Positions 12,801 through 21,758 are shown, counted from the stretch's first letter. The stretch is 64,000 bases of DNA from Rhabdophis nuchalis (GCA_039707465.1 CM077643.1:44582605-44646604); one strand, 5' to 3'. Numbers and translations: made by a program. The notes: generated from the sequence alone by a model not told the origin.

Positions 12801-15800
12801 AACTCCCAGAATTCCCCAGCCAGCTATGTTGGCTGGGGAATTCTGGGAGTTGAAGTCCACAAGTCTTAAAGTTCCCAAGTTTGGACACCCCTGCAGTAGA
12901 CAATTGGGGGAGGCTCCTTTCCTGTCCCTGTGCAGTTTATTTGCTCATGGGAATCAAACCGCCGAGCTGCCAACCTCAGTGGAGCGCAAGCTCAGCATCT
13001 TACCACGTGAGCCACTGGGCCCCCTATGTGTTGGGTATATAAATTGAGTAAACAAGTAAAGTATTTACAAAATAGCCTTGGAATTCTTTGCAGTTGAAAG
13101 CAATACTGTATGATATACACTTAGTTCATTTACTGCTTATGTCTGTGCATGTCTGATTGAAGCTGATGAAATTTAGCCAGGGGCTAGAAAAGAAATGCGA
13201 TCATTATGTTACATTTAAGGCTGCTTTGTTTTGTCAGCAAGAGAGGCTTTTATTGAAGCTGGAAGAATCCTAAATGGATATGTCACAACAGGGATCTACT
13301 ATGAAGAGGATGCTACAGTTCTGTATGTTGCTTTTTCCTTGCTTAAATCAGATAATAAACCAATTGGCTGATTGTTGTATTTAAGGACTGGGGGAGATCT
13401 AGACAGAATTCTTCCTTTATTTTCTAATTGTCAGCATCTTTCTAAAGCAGGGCTTCTTCACCTGAGATCCATAGAACCCTTGGAGAACTATAGATAGTTT
13501 TAAGGGGTTCATGAACTTGGATGGGAAAAAATGTTTTCATTAACCTCTACCTGAAATTTATCTTTTCATTCATTGATCTACATAGGCAAGAAAGTAATGC
13601 ATGGCCTCTAAATTCCAAAAATGTTGAGTTGTCATCTAAAATTATGGGTAATATTTTGTTATTGATTGAATAGATTAATAGAAAAGCACATGTATTACTA
13701 TGTTACATACAGTAAATATTTTCTTAACTGTATTTGAGAATAATTTAAGTTTTCTTTGTAAGTTATACGTACTGTACATACTACTGTATATAGTTGGGTT
13801 TTTCAAGTAAATTCATTTTAAATGCGCATTGGTTGCAATAGATTCTCAAATGGGTCTCTGGCATAAAAAGATTAGGAAGCCCCTGTCTAAAGAAGGACTT
13901 GGATAACTGAATGCCTTTCCCAAAGCTGTTGATTAATGGGACAGCAGATTTGTGTGTGTTTCTAAGAAATGCTGTTTTTCCAGGGCTGTTCCAGCCTCAG
14001 GAAAAATGCTGTGCATTTTCTAAGACGACACTTTCAGGATTGTATATCATCAAGGAAATCTAGTATAAGATAGTCCTCGTGTCAGAGTTTGTTGCAGAAA
14101 AATCAAATCCAGAAAGCACACACAGATAACTGATTCAGCTGGATTCATTAACTTCTTTATATACATAACAGATGAATAAATGTACAATGCCAATAGTAGA
14201 TTCTTTCAATGGGGTTGAAGTTAGAAGCAGAACACAAGCAGGAGAGAACAGTTAGTTTCATTTCAGAGTTCAGAGCAGACAGAGTAGTTTCAGTTTCGAT
14301 ACTCAGATCGGTTTAAGCTCCCATTGGCTGACTTAGTTGCTATGCCTATTCATTGGCTGACCTTCTTACCATGTTTATCCCAGTCATGAATATTCTTAAC
14401 ACCTTGACCACAATTGAGCCCAAAATATATGTTGCTAAATGAGACATCTGTTAAGTGATTTTTGCCCTATTTTTCAGCCTTTCTTGCCAGAGTTATTAAA
14501 GTGAATCACTGCAGTTGTTAAATTAGTAACACCGTTGTTAAGTGAATCTGGCTTCCCTGGTCAGAAAGTCACAAAAGATGATTGCAACTGTCAGAAATAC
14601 GAGTCATTTGCCAAACATCTGGATTTTGATCACTTGACCATGGGCATGCTGCAATGGTCATAAGTGTGAAAAATGGTCACATTAAACAGTCACTAAATGA
14701 ACCGTTGTAAGTGAAGGACTGCCTGTATTGTATTTATATGCACATGCATACAGTTTTAATTCAATGATCAGTTCAGTTTAACTAAGGCTCTTCTCATGAT
14801 TTCGCTAAGATTCCTCAATCAGATAATGAAAAAGCAATTTTGGTAGATCTTTGAAATATATATTTGTGTTTTTCTTTCGCAGCGCTCATAAATATAATGT
14901 AGCTCTTCCAGCGCTTCTGTTTGCTAAGCCGTCAACTCAGCAAAGGAATGCCTTCCAGCTCTCGCAGTTCAACACGCAAGACATTGTTAAAGTAATCCGT
15001 CATGCATTGTTGGAGACATTTGTGAGCATAATTTCTGCTTCTAATTTTTTATTTATTTAGAGGCAGTTTATTTTTTTTATTTAGAGACAGCCTCTAATAA
15101 GAAGTTCAGCGCATCTGGGTGCCTTGATTCCAGCAAGAAAATTGTCAGGCCCGGAATCCATCCTTTGCATTGGGCCTTCAGGCCTGTCACTTTTAATGCT
15201 GTGGGAAAATGGGACTGGGGGGGGGGGAATTATATGGAGTAGGGGAGATATATGGTCTAAATAACATTCCTTTCTCAGAAAGTCAAGGACATCTTTCTCT
15301 GCACCTGGAGTGGTGTGACTGGGAGGCATCTCCAGTTTTGGATGGTGCCTGATTGGGCCATATGGGTGCTGGGCAGGGACTTGGACTTCCATTTGGGTGG
15401 GGAAAACCTGGAAGCTTTCAGATTCGGGTTTTCCTAGATGTGCCAATATGACATCTCTAATAAAATGGAACTTTGAGGAACTTCAAGCTTCAGAGTCTTC
15501 TTTCGTTGGGAGTGTTATTTGGAACCCTGACATTAAGCCCAATTGGTTAAAGAGTCTTCTGGGCACGCAGTTACTAGAACACTCTTTGAATGTAGAACGT
15601 CTGGAGCATTTTTCCATTATTACATTTGAACTTTTCTTCGTTGCAGCCAGAAATCACCGTGGAAAACCTGCCTGATTACTTCCAGATGAAGAAACCTTTG
15701 CTCATTTTGTTCAGTGACGGGATTCCTGGCGAAAGGGAAGTAGAAGAAATGAAGCATGTGGCTGTTGGCGAGGACCACAAAACCTTTATTGCTTGCTGGC

Positions 15801-18800
15801 TAAACCTGTAAGCTGATGTTTGATGTTTATTCGACTTATATCCTGCACCTATCTCCCAAAAAGGGACCCAGGGCGCACAGGAAATTAAAACAAATACAAA
15901 TATGCAAATACATAATAAATATCCTAAAACCAAATTAAACTTAGAAAACCCTGTGCTAAAATATTGTTAAAATCCCTCAGATTAAAATTTGCTAATTTAA
16001 AACTCAGTCGTTATAGGGTGGTCACGCTAGGCCAGCTTGATGGAAAAAGTGCGTCTTCAGGCACTGGCGGAAAAGGTGGAGGTCCGCGGTGGTACGGAGT
16101 TCGGGAGGAAGGTCGTTCCAGAGGGTTGGGCCCACCACAGAGAAGGCCCTTCCCCTGGGCGTCGCCAACCAGCATTGCCTGGCTGACGGCACCCGGAGAA
16201 GACCCTCTCTGTGGGAGCGGATCAGTCGAAGGGATGTGTGGGGCAGTAGACGGCCTCGCACATAAGTAGGCCCCGTGCCATGGAGCGCTTTGAAGATGGT
16301 AATCAACACCTTGAAGCGCACCCGAAAGGTCACAGGTAGCCAGTGCAGCTCGCGCAGGAGAGGTGTTATATGGGACTGCCTTGAGGCTCCCATAATCACC
16401 CGCGCGGCTGCATTCTGGACTAGCTGCAACCTTCGAGTGCACCTCAAGGGGAGCCCCATGTAGAGAGTGTTACAGTAGTCTAGGCGGGATATCACAAGTG
16501 CTTGAGTGACTGCGAAGGGCTTGCAGAACACCCACGCTGACCTCAGTTTGGGAATAGAGTTTACAATATGTGGGCCTTCCCCATTGGTTTGAACGTATTG
16601 GAGGCGAATAACGCAACATGAATGTTGTGCTAGGAAATCTGAGGCGGCATTGTAAGCCTTGTTTATTTATTTTATTTTATTTTAATCACATTTATATCCC
16701 GCCCTTCTCCACAAAGGACCCAGAGCGGCGCACAGGAATTTAAAAACATACAAAACAATACAATAAATACAGAATTTAAAAATATATTAAATTAAATTAT
16801 AATCCTATGCTAAAATCAAATTAAAATCCCCAATTTAAAACTATCTAAATAGTCTCGACGGGAGGGTTAGGCTAGGCCGGCTTGCTGAAAAAGATGTGTC
16901 TTTAGACACTGGCGGAAGAGGCGGAGATCTGTGATGGTACGCAATTCAGGGGGTAGGTTGTTCCAAAGGGCAGGGCCCGCCACAGAGAAGGCTCTTCCCC
17001 TGGGTGTCGCCAGACGGCATTGCCCGGCTGACGGCACCCTGAGAAGGCCATCTCTGTGGGAGCGGATCGGCCGAAGGGATGTATGGGGCAGGAGACGGTC
17101 TCGCATATAACTAGGCCCCGAGCCATGTAAGTTCAAACGGTCTCTGAACGAGTGGTTGTTAACGGAGGATCACCTATGGTTAGCATATCCTTTAGGTTAA
17201 GATTTAGCACTGTGATTTAAGACAGCTCTTTAGATATCCTAAATCATATCTCCCAACTTTGGCCACTTTGAGATGTGTGGCCTTCAATTTCCATAATTCC
17301 CCAGTTCTGAATGCTGGGATTTGAAATCCATACCTGTTAAAGTTTCCTGAGTTGGGAAACACTGCTGTAAACATGATTTACCATATTTTTCAGAGTATAA
17401 GATGCACCTATTTCCCTCAAAAAAAGAGGGTGAAAATCTGGGAACATCTTATACACTGAATACAGCATTTTTGGCCTCCCGAAACCTCGCCCCTTCAACA
17501 AAATGGCCATGCATAGCCTTTAGGAGGCTTCCAGAGTACTCCTGGGGGCTGGGGAGGGCAGAAATGAGTGAAAAACAGGTGGTTTTTTGCTCAATTTTGC
17601 CCCCCACCCCCACCCCAGGAGCACTTTATAAGCCTCTTAAAGGCTATGCATACCCTTTTTTGGGACAAAAAACGGGCTCGTTTTTGCAAAAAAAAAAAAC
17701 AGGCTGTTTTTTGCTCATGTCCCCCCACCGTAGGAGCTCTCTACAAGCCTCCTAAAGGCTATTCATGCCCTTTTGGGGACAAAAAATGGGCCCGTTTTCG
17801 CAAAAAATGGGCTGTTTTGGGGAGGTCTGCAGGGCGCAAAAACCTTTTTTTTAAATTTGCCTCTTCGAAACCTAGGTGCGTCTTATAGTCCGAAAAATAC
17901 GGTAAATAGGTAAGATGACATTATATGGTTAATAGTCATAATAACAAAGGACACCAAAACAAAATTAACAGCCAAAATAAAGATATTAGTTTTAAAACTG
18001 TAAAGCTCCTAGGCTAAATAAGTTCATATAAAAGGCTTGAGTGAACAGAAATATGTTTACTAAGCACCAACAAGAATTCAGGGGTGATATCAGGAAAGTC
18101 TGTTGTGCAACCAAAGTAGCATTGCTAAAAACCAGAGATAAAAATGTAAGTTCTGACTAAGTTTATTGGCAAGTGAGCCCTAATGGAGGCTCCTCCTAAC
18201 CGTAAGTTGCCTCTTCTGATATGCTTGCATTCAGAAGAATGATAGCTTATCTGTAACCATTTCTTTTAGCATTGATTGATTTTTATGCGTGTGCTTGCTC
18301 TTCTTAACCCAGGAAGAACACACCTGTGGGCAGAAGTATTCTGAAGGCTTATTTTGGAAACTCCGTTGTCCCTATGCCTCTCCTCCTCTGGATCAGCCTT
18401 CATTCTGGAGGCCATGTCTTTGTTTTCCCATCGGACCAGTCAATTTCTGAAACAAATATTCTTGCTTGGATTGAAGAACTAAAGACCAAACAAGAACCAC
18501 CGAGGGGTAAGTAATCAGGGACAATTGATCAAACCTGCTTTGGTTTTTTGTTCAGTTTGTTTTCACTGTTTCAGGTTTAAAAAAAAATTGAACTTGTAAA
18601 GCTCAGTTATGCTAAGTTATGTAAGGCTTCATAGGCTAAAACCAGCATCGGTCAGACTGATGCATTCTGAACCAAATGCAGCTTCCAGATGATTTTGAAG
18701 GGCGGCCCTAAGTAAATAACATTGCAATACCCTAAACACAAAGTGACCGTGAGAGGTACAGAGAATGAAGCCATGTCATATGCATTGATTCTTGTTTTGC

Positions 18801-21040
18801 TTTCAAGTGGCTGAAAAAACCTACAGAGCCCTTCAGTCCCCTTGCCTCTCCTTTCTTTAGAAATTGTAGATACATAACAGGATGCCAATTGACCACAACG
18901 CTTTTAGAACATCTAAAATTGAAAGCAAGTTAACCACAAACTGTTGTTAGCAGAAATGCTTGCATCTGGGTGGGAAAAAATGATGTGTACAGATAAGAGC
19001 AAGAACGGATTATGAAAGAAGACAAAGGTTAGCTACAGATAGAGAGAATGGTGTGAAGGATCCAATTAGAGGGAGAAACAGCCAAATGGAGATGACATCA
19101 CACCACAAGTTCTGGGCTTTGTAAAGAAAAAGAAGATCCTTCAAAGGATGAGGAAGTCATACTGTTTCCTGGTAGTGGGTTGGAGTCTTTGGTTGTCAAT
19201 ACATGCTGGGGAGAAATTGAATCCACAGATAATGAGAGCCAAACAAATACCTCCCTGGAAAAAATCTTCTCTAAGAATTTTCCCTTATTACTGCTTCCTT
19301 CCCCTTCCTTTCCTCATTCGCTCTTTTTTTGTCTTGTAATCGATTTCAAAGATGTTCTTATTTTCATTATCCTCACCATAAGAATCTGTACATCCCTGAA
19401 TGAACAGCTTCATTGTCATTTGATGCATCTTCTATTTTTAAACCTGGAATGGAGTTAGAACATTTTAGCGTCGTCAGGGGTTAGAAAATTGTCCGCTTTA
19501 AGAAAAAATCGAAAAAGCCAGCGGTTGTGTTCAAGTTGGAAAGGTAAACCTTGCTTAACAGTCACTTCATAGGATACCCTATGAAAACTCGCAGCTTTTC
19601 TGGCTGAGGAATTCTGGGAGTTGAAGTCCACAAGTCTTAAAGTTGCCAAGGTTGGAGACCCCTGCCCTAGATTGCTTTTTCTGCTTAGGGAATTAAGTTG
19701 TTCTTGTAAGTAATTTAACCCTTTCTGGGATTTGAACCTGGGTCGTTGTACATGTAAGGCAGTTGTAATTGCCACTAGGCCACAGGCTCTCATCCTGATC
19801 AGCTGAGCCAGGGGAACAAGTATATGTACTGTGTCACAACACCCTGGTAAGCCCCAAATAAGGGAGAAAGCAAAGCTGCTTTCCTTTTCTGTCTTGCAGC
19901 TCAGTACAAGAGACCACATTTCATTACATCATCCTGTATCCATCCAATAGTAGTTTTTGAAATTTTTAATATCAACTAATTGTTCTTTAGTTGTGGATCT
20001 AAGTTAGTTTCCCAATATCAACATGGCTTTTTACAGAAAAATCCAACTTCTCACTGGCTGGAGGATATAATCAGCCTATAGAAATGAAAGGGGGCAATTT
20101 TGGGGGAGGGCAGAGATATTACTGATTTATTAATTTTACACACCATCCCTCCTGTTAGCAACTTGGAGGCACTCAAAAACTCTGCTCCTGGTTCTCCACA
20201 ACCTGCTGAATTTCACCCTGAACTAGGCCCTGTAGAGCTTTATTGGTAGCGACCAGCATCTTGAATCACACCCAAAGCAAACTGGTTACCAGTGCAGCTT
20301 GTGAAGCAGAAGTGTTACATGGGTATACTGAGGCATGCCGATCACTTCCTGGGTTGCTTCATTCTGGACCAGCTGAAGCTTCTGGGTGGCCTTTACATAT
20401 TTCATCATTTGGACATTATAATGACTATTAAGGCAAACATCTGTGCTAGTTACTAGGTGGCTGCTATGCAGTCTCAGAGCTTTCATATATGGCTTGCAGA
20501 CTTCCCCCAAGCAACTGTTTTTGAAAACTGAATTCTGATACAGAGAAGTACAGAACTTCTCATATTGTTTTGATTGACCCATCAGTTATAATTGGAGGTT
20601 AATCTTAACAACCTAGATTCTGAAATGTGAATTTCAGAAAAGTTAGCTGCCTAGGGAATTGTGGGAATCGAAGTCCACATATCTGTGGTATGCCCAAGTT
20701 GGGGAAATCTGCATTAGGGAATCTGACACTTGGTTAATGTGTGCTTTTCCTCTTCTTAGCTACCTTGTCTGAGAAAGAGTGGAAGCCTCGCTTTCCTGCC
20801 TACAACTTCTTGAGTATGATGGAGCCCACACTGCCTGAATTTACTATTTATACTCAAGAAAGCATAAGTATCCATCAGAAGGAGATCCTAGGAGAACCAA
20901 AGGCAGAAGCCGCAGTGACAAAGAAGCCTACAAAAGACTCCACCATGGAGGAACTGAAGCCAACTGGAAGGGCCTTACGAAGGACAGCTCCACCTCTGGG
21001 AGCAAAGGAGAAGCAGGCTAAGCACCATTCAGAGTTATAA
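712..21040 (+). CDS. TXNDC16: TXNDC16 3' half (ERp90-like), nine exons joined
   Basis: Join: 712-858, 3989-4048, 7643-7811, 8677-8801, 13238-13322, 14883-15021, 15647-15807, 18313-18506, 20760-21040. All eight introns are GT-AG, their phases (1,1,2,1,2,0,2,1) agree on both sides, and the sum leaves an exact reading frame to TAA at 21038. About 452 residues are encoded; the mammalian protein is roughly 825 residues, so the N-terminal half lies upstream. TXNDC16 is a PDI-family protein with several thioredoxin-like domains in the ER lumen, reported as a partner of the flavoprotein ERFAD. In this part one thioredoxin-like domain (first three exons) has a tryptophan-containing site instead of CXXC, followed by two more thioredoxin-like stretches and a polar Lys/Glu-rich tail. 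Sequons NHT (exon 712-858) and NIT (exon 7643-7811) fit a luminal protein. The chain ends HSEL, which resembles KDEL-type retrieval signals. The identity rests on recalled similarity to vertebrate TXNDC16, not on a database search. Confidence 0.9.
859..2547. other. Intron; SINE remnant near 1465-1672, otherwise unrecognised
   Basis: At ~1465-1672 there is text like the 3' part of a tRNA-derived SINE (ending gatgggatataaacctgtc and an AATAAT tail). The rest matches no family that I know. Confidence 0.45.
2548..2787 (-). repeat. Sauria-type SINE (tRNA-derived), reverse
   Basis: Reads in reverse the text shared with copies at 21,145, 30,818 and 34,048: tatataccacttcacagtgc, a central cccaacagtctgggtcctca, and a degraded tRNA head (taaccactacactgc, reverse of the A box). 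Confidence 0.75.
2872..3110 (-). repeat. (ATTC)n tract and second tRNA-SINE family, reverse
   Basis: A short (CATT)n tract at 2875-2905 is followed by ccccacctttattataatc and ttttccccacaacaagaaga, ending gcctaagccaggactagaac. The head of the same family lies in + orientation at 26,600. Confidence 0.6.
3352..3697 (-). repeat. Bov-B LINE 3' end
   Basis: Begins aaaggttccctcgcacatat and runs through gtgctagtcgttccc, gtcatgtggccagcatgac and ttacgcggcactagggattt to gagccaccatgtca, the widely repeated squamate Bov-B terminal segment. Compared with ruminant Bov-B it lies antisense here. Confidence 0.85.
3989..4048 (+). CDS. TXNDC16: TXNDC16 60-bp coding exon with the non-CXXC active-site position
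   Basis: Acceptor attacag at 3982-3988, donor gtatgg at 4049. Phase 1 on both sides. Encodes W-EAVSLVVMRSFLEVAAQLK, the helix that follows the redox site in a thioredoxin fold. The site reads WEAVS where a catalytic domain would have WCxxC, so this domain should be redox-inactive and is probably a binding or structural domain. No cysteine is present in this exon. Confidence 0.9.
4326..4745 (-). mobile_element. Solo LTR (retrovirus-like family 1), 5-bp TSD
   Basis: Starts TGCCAGGGTTCC, ends GGCCTGACA, and is flanked by a perfect 5-bp duplication catca (4321-4325 and 4746-4750). In reverse it carries AATAAA about 60 bp before its end, so it lies on the minus strand. A second copy in the other orientation is at 15,143. 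No internal genes are present. Confidence 0.82.
4751..6172. other. Intron, mostly unrecognised
   Basis: AT-rich sequence. The only local pattern is a short run of cagtcagtcggtcggtcagt at 6018-6043. Confidence 0.45.
6173..6244 (-). repeat. CR1 LINE 3' end, reverse
   Basis: agttgaaaaggacctcagaa then gtcttctagtccaacaccct, the terminal segment of the CR1 copies seen throughout the window. Broken at its ccatatat octamer by the MITE that follows. Confidence 0.75.
6245..6455. mobile_element. hAT-like MITE (CAGTGATGG family), truncated right end
   Basis: Left terminus ctgtgatggcaaacctaggg matches the terminal repeat of the copies at 33,557, 44,512, 59,088, 61,236 and 63,411. The interior has the family's cacgcctggcc / cagctga text. 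The right end is lost; CR1 sequence in the opposite orientation follows. Confidence 0.65.
6470..7210 (+). repeat. CR1 LINE 3' part, interrupted
   Basis: atctccaaagcacctgcggg to caaggtcccttccaactctg: the C-terminal RT region and 3' end of a CR1 element. It is split by a retroposed insert at 6662-7108. The octamer gtataggg (7139-7146) is intact here. Confidence 0.85.
6662..7108 (+). mobile_element. Retroposed insert with poly(A) tail and TSD, probably an L1 3' fragment
   Basis: Interrupts CR1 and is flanked by the direct repeat aagatgttgg (6652-6661 and 7109-7118). Ends aataaaattg and an A run, as expected for target-primed reverse transcription. Assignment to L1 is inferred from the tail only. 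Confidence 0.65.
7211..7642. other. Intron end, unrecognised
   Basis: ATTT tract at 7209-7222 continuing the CR1 tail, then sequence that I do not recognise. Confidence 0.4.
7643..7811 (+). CDS. TXNDC16: TXNDC16 coding exon (second half of thioredoxin-like domain)
   Basis: Acceptor tctctag ending 7642, donor gtaagt at 7812; enters in phase 1, leaves in phase 2. Encodes GTPEISLARVNCWDWPYLC, then ENITQFPIMKMYTKEG and MWETKEMMKFIEL. QFPIMKMY matches the cis-proline strand of thioredoxin folds, and the last helix closes the domain. Two cysteines are five residues apart (CWDWPYLC, a CX6C spacing) before the cis-Pro strand. NIT is a potential N-glycosylation sequon. Confidence 0.92.
7971..8095. 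mobile_element. hAT-like MITE (CAGTGGTGGG family)
   Basis: 125 bp with inverted ends cagtggtgggtt and aacccaccactg. Flanked by atgtggat / atgtgggt (7 of 8). Related ends occur at 56,200 and 57,702. Confidence 0.8.
8677..8801 (+). CDS. TXNDC16: TXNDC16 coding exon
   Basis: The acceptor is placed at tctttag (ending 8676). Only this site keeps phase 2 with the previous exon and retains the conserved lead-in SRNSCPVRLTTPEEIEEYL. Two nearer AG sites (ending 8696 and 8700) either shift the frame or delete this stretch. Donor gtaaat at 8802, leaving in phase 1. It continues with TVSVLGMFDSSMSEG, the first strand of the next thioredoxin-like domain. Confidence 0.88.
8802..9329. other. Intron, unrecognised
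   Basis: No repeat or RNA gene recognised. Confidence 0.4.
9330..9673. mobile_element. Degraded MITE (CAGGTAGTCCTCGACTTA family, variant)
   Basis: Starts caggtagttcttgggttgca and ends ctgaggactacct. The interior shares ggcagtcccaattgtagctg with the copy at 46,340. Confidence 0.6.
9674..10784. other. Intron, unrecognised
   Basis: About 1.1 kb with no family that I can name. Confidence 0.4.
10785..11745 (+). repeat. CR1 3' part split by an L2 insertion
   Basis: CR1 text (ggggttgccgcaaagaagag) stops at ~10,850 and resumes at 11,468 (attctccaaagcacctgagg), running to ccttccaactctgctattgt. The octamer gtataggg (11652-11659) is intact. Confidence 0.8.
10851..11467 (-). pseudogene. L2-clade LINE 3' end, inserted in CR1
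   Basis: Reverse strand: an (AATAAT) tail at 10855-10870, the 3' UTR, then the RT C-terminus (11089-11500: [49 protein letters not shown]). Possible 5-bp duplication aacta on both sides. A 5'-truncated dead copy. Confidence 0.8.
11746..11894. repeat. Fragment related to the LTR-like sequence near 39.9 kb
   Basis: ttacccctgcatggcctcat and gggagtctgactaccactca match gttgcccctgcatggcccca and gggagtctgacaaccaatca at 39,961-40,002. Confidence 0.5.
11905..12130 (+). repeat. CR1 3' end carrying a hAT-like MITE
   Basis: agccatttgtctgaaatga before and tctcctgcttgagcaagggg after the MITE are continuous CR1 text. Confidence 0.75.
11941..12064. mobile_element. hAT-like MITE (CAGGGGTGTCAAA family) in the CR1 octamer
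   Basis: Inverted ends cgggggtgtcaaactcg and aatttgacagccctg. Flanks atttaggg / gtgtaggg are both recognisable forms of the CR1 octamer gtataggg. The second copy is at 30,046. Confidence 0.8.
12131..12758. other. Intron, unrecognised
   Basis: No family recognised. Confidence 0.4.
12759..12893. mobile_element. Foldback hAT-like MITE, 135 bp, perfect TSD
   Basis: Almost a full palindrome: the left arm caggggtgtccaaacttggg is answered by the right arm cccaagtttggacacccctg around a short loop. Perfect 8-bp duplication cagtagac (12751-12758 and 12894-12901). Same length and ~90% identical to the copy at 34,263. Confidence 0.92.
13238..13322 (+). CDS. TXNDC16: TXNDC16 85-bp coding exon
   Basis: Acceptor ttgtcag ending 13237 behind a T-rich tract; donor gtatgt at 13323; phases 1 and 2. 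Encodes AREAFIEAGRILNGYVTTG and IYYEEDATVL, a helix plus strand of the third thioredoxin-like domain seen here. No stop codon or frame lesion. Confidence 0.9.
13448..13885. mobile_element. Older hAT-type DNA transposon remnant
   Basis: Ends cagggcttcttcacctgaga and ggaagcccctg, flanked by tctaaag on both sides. Internal text ggttcatgaacttggatggg resembles a Charlie-type family that I know from mammals. Non-coding, 438 bp. Confidence 0.65.
14071..14725. mobile_element. MITE (CAGGTAGTCCTCGACTTA family) interrupted by an LTR
   Basis: tagtcctcg is separated from ttgaccacaattgagccc by an LTR; text then runs to ggactgcctg. Other copies: 25,843, 42,178, 55,691. The ends recall pogo/Tigger-type elements, which is an inference from the termini. 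Confidence 0.75.
14080..14401. mobile_element. Solo LTR (family 2) inside a MITE
   Basis: TGTCAGAGTTTGTTGCAG to TATTCTTAACA, flanked by cctcg / ccttg (4 of 5). ~Same sequence as the LTR at 30,092. No internal region. Confidence 0.8.
14883..15021 (+). CDS. TXNDC16: TXNDC16 coding exon
   Basis: Acceptor ctttcgcag ending 14882, donor gtgagc at 15022. Enters in phase 2 and ends in phase 0. Encodes AHKYNVALPALLFAK (the ALPALLFA strand holds the cis-Pro position of this domain) and SQFNTQDIVKVIRHALLETF, its last helix. An ERV-like LTR begins ~120 bp downstream in the intron. Confidence 0.92.
15143..15532 (+). mobile_element. LTR of retrovirus-like family 1
   Basis: TGTCAGGCCCGGAATCC to GGAACCCTGACA, with AATAAA near 15,459, 70 bp before its end. 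The reverse complement matches the LTR at 4,326. I see no matching 5-bp flanks, so it may be a rearranged copy. Includes a G run at 15218-15227. Confidence 0.72.
15647..15807 (+). CDS. TXNDC16: TXNDC16 coding exon
   Basis: Acceptor cgttgcag ending 15646, donor gtaagc at 15808; phases 0 and 2. Encodes PEITVENLPDYFQMKKPLLI, then LFSDG and HKTFIACWLNL. PLLILFSDG is the first strand of the last thioredoxin-like domain, again without CXXC. L2 LINE sequence begins about 15 bp after the donor. Confidence 0.92.
15815..16560 (-). pseudogene. L2-clade LINE 3' end with RT C-terminus
   Basis: Reverse-strand reading 16022-16531 is open for 169 residues: [58 protein letters not shown], then the A-rich 3' UTR toward 15,815. 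Truncated, no catalytic YADD part. Confidence 0.82.
16660..17128 (-). pseudogene. Second L2-clade LINE 3' end
   Basis: Tail (ATTTT)n at 16,665-16,690, then the 3' UTR and RT C-terminus (16867-17136: [20 protein letters not shown]). A separate, shorter copy next to the one before it. Confidence 0.8.
17381..17902. mobile_element. TA-flanked MITE, complete
   Basis: Ends ccatatttttcagagtataa and tagtccgaaaaatacgg with TA on both sides (17379-17380, 17903-17904). The interior contains repeated GC-rich units of ~110 bp (aggctatgcatacccttttt, aggctattcatgcccttttg). Confidence 0.75.
18313..18506 (+). CDS. TXNDC16: TXNDC16 coding exon
   Basis: Acceptor aacccag ending 18312, donor gtaagt at 18507; phases 2 and 1. 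Encodes KNTPVGRSILKAYFGN, MPLLLWISLHSGGHVFVFPS and SETNILAWIEELKTKQEPPR. The LHSGGHVFVFPS strands and the following helix close the last thioredoxin-like domain. No lesions. Confidence 0.92.
18630..18890 (-). pseudogene. Old L2-like LINE fragment
   Basis: Reverse reading includes LGYCNVIYLGPPFKIIWKLH and LVQNASV, a diverged LDYCNxLYxGLP...LVQNAA motif of L2-clade RT. Confidence 0.6.
18891..19600. other. Intron, unrecognised
   Basis: No family recognised. Confidence 0.4.
19601..19672. mobile_element. Half copy of the foldback MITE
   Basis: gaattctgggagttgaagtc then cacaagtcttaaagttgcca, ending gttggagacccctg; the left arm is missing. Confidence 0.7.
20190..20475 (-). pseudogene. Old L2-like LINE fragment
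   Basis: Reverse reading has KLQLVQNEATQEVIGMPQYT followed by HVTLLLHKLHW, a diverged form of the L2 C-terminal RT text found elsewhere here. Confidence 0.6.
20760..21040 (+). CDS. TXNDC16: TXNDC16 terminal coding exon with stop
   Basis: Acceptor tcttcttag ending 20759; enters in phase 1. Encodes LSEKEWKPRFPAYNFLSMM, then a long polar tail rich in Lys, Glu and Pro that should be unstructured, ending KHHSEL before TAA (21038-21040). WKPRFPAYNFLSMM is the conserved lead-in; the tail is the least conserved part of the family. HSEL has the HxEL form seen in ER carboxylesterases (HIEL, HTEL), so it may act as an ER retrieval signal. Confidence 0.88.
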
Positions 21041-21144
21041 AGCAATGTCAGATCTCTGGATAGTTTTAGAAGTAGAGGATGGGACAATGCAGAGACCTAG
21101 AGATGGCAGTTAACATTTCATAAACAATTATTGAAAACAGATAT
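21041..21144 (+). other. TXNDC16 3' UTR start, poly(A) site not found
   Basis: Only about 100 bp of single-copy sequence follow the stop before a SINE begins at ~21145. I see no AATAAA or ATTAAA in this stretch. The first canonical AATAAA that I find downstream is near 22,993, inside Penelope-like sequence. The transcript end is unresolved: a weak signal, a site in transposon sequence, or a further 3' UTR exon. Confidence 0.5.
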
Positions 21145-21344
21145 GTGATGGCGCAGTGGTTAGAATGCAGTATTGTTAGCTAACTCTGCTGTCAGGCGGG
21201 AGTTTGATCCTGACTGGCTCGAGGTAGAGTCAGCCTTACATTCTTCTGAGGTCAGTAAAATGACCCTGATTGTTGCAGGCAATATGCTGACTCTGTAAAC
21301 TGCTCAGAGTGCTGTAAAGCACTATGGAGGGGTATATAAGTCTA
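21145..21344 (+). repeat. Sauria-type SINE
   Basis: tRNA-like head with an A-box region (tggcgcagtggttagaatgc) and a B-box-like gggagtttgatcctgact, then the body ending ggggtatataagtcta. A TA-flanked MITE sits in its TA-rich 3' end. Confidence 0.85.
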
Positions 21345-21758
21345 CCGTATTTTTCGGAGTATAAGATGCACTGGAGTATAAGGCATACCAAGGTTTTGAA
21401 GAGGCAAATTTTTAAAAAAAGTTTTTGCACTCTGCAAACCTCCCAAAAATGGTCTGTTTTTGCAAAAACGGGCCCATTTTTTCCCCCAAAAAAAGGGTAT
21501 CAATAACCTTTAGGAGGCTTGCTCCTGGGGGGTGGGCCGGGCCAAATATGAGCAAAAATGACCCGTTTTTCACTCATTTCTGCCCTCCCCAGCCCCCAGG
21601 AGCTCTGAAAGCCTCCTAAAAGCTCTGCACGGCCATTTTGATGAAGAGGGTGGGGTTTCAGGAGGCAAAAAATGCTGTATTCAGTGTATAAGATGCACCC
21701 AGATTTTCAGCCTCTTTTCTGAGGGAAAAAGGTGCGTCTTATAGGCCGAAAAATATGG
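21345..21758. mobile_element. TA-flanked MITE, complete
   Basis: ccgtatttttcggagtataa to ataggccgaaaaatatgg with TA flanks (21343-21344, 21759-21760). Same family as 17,381. Confidence 0.78.

Noticed and set aside
21145..21230. tRNA gene with A- and B-box-like sequences
   Set aside because: The tRNA-like head belongs to a SINE, continues into a SINE body, and has no intact cloverleaf that I can trace.
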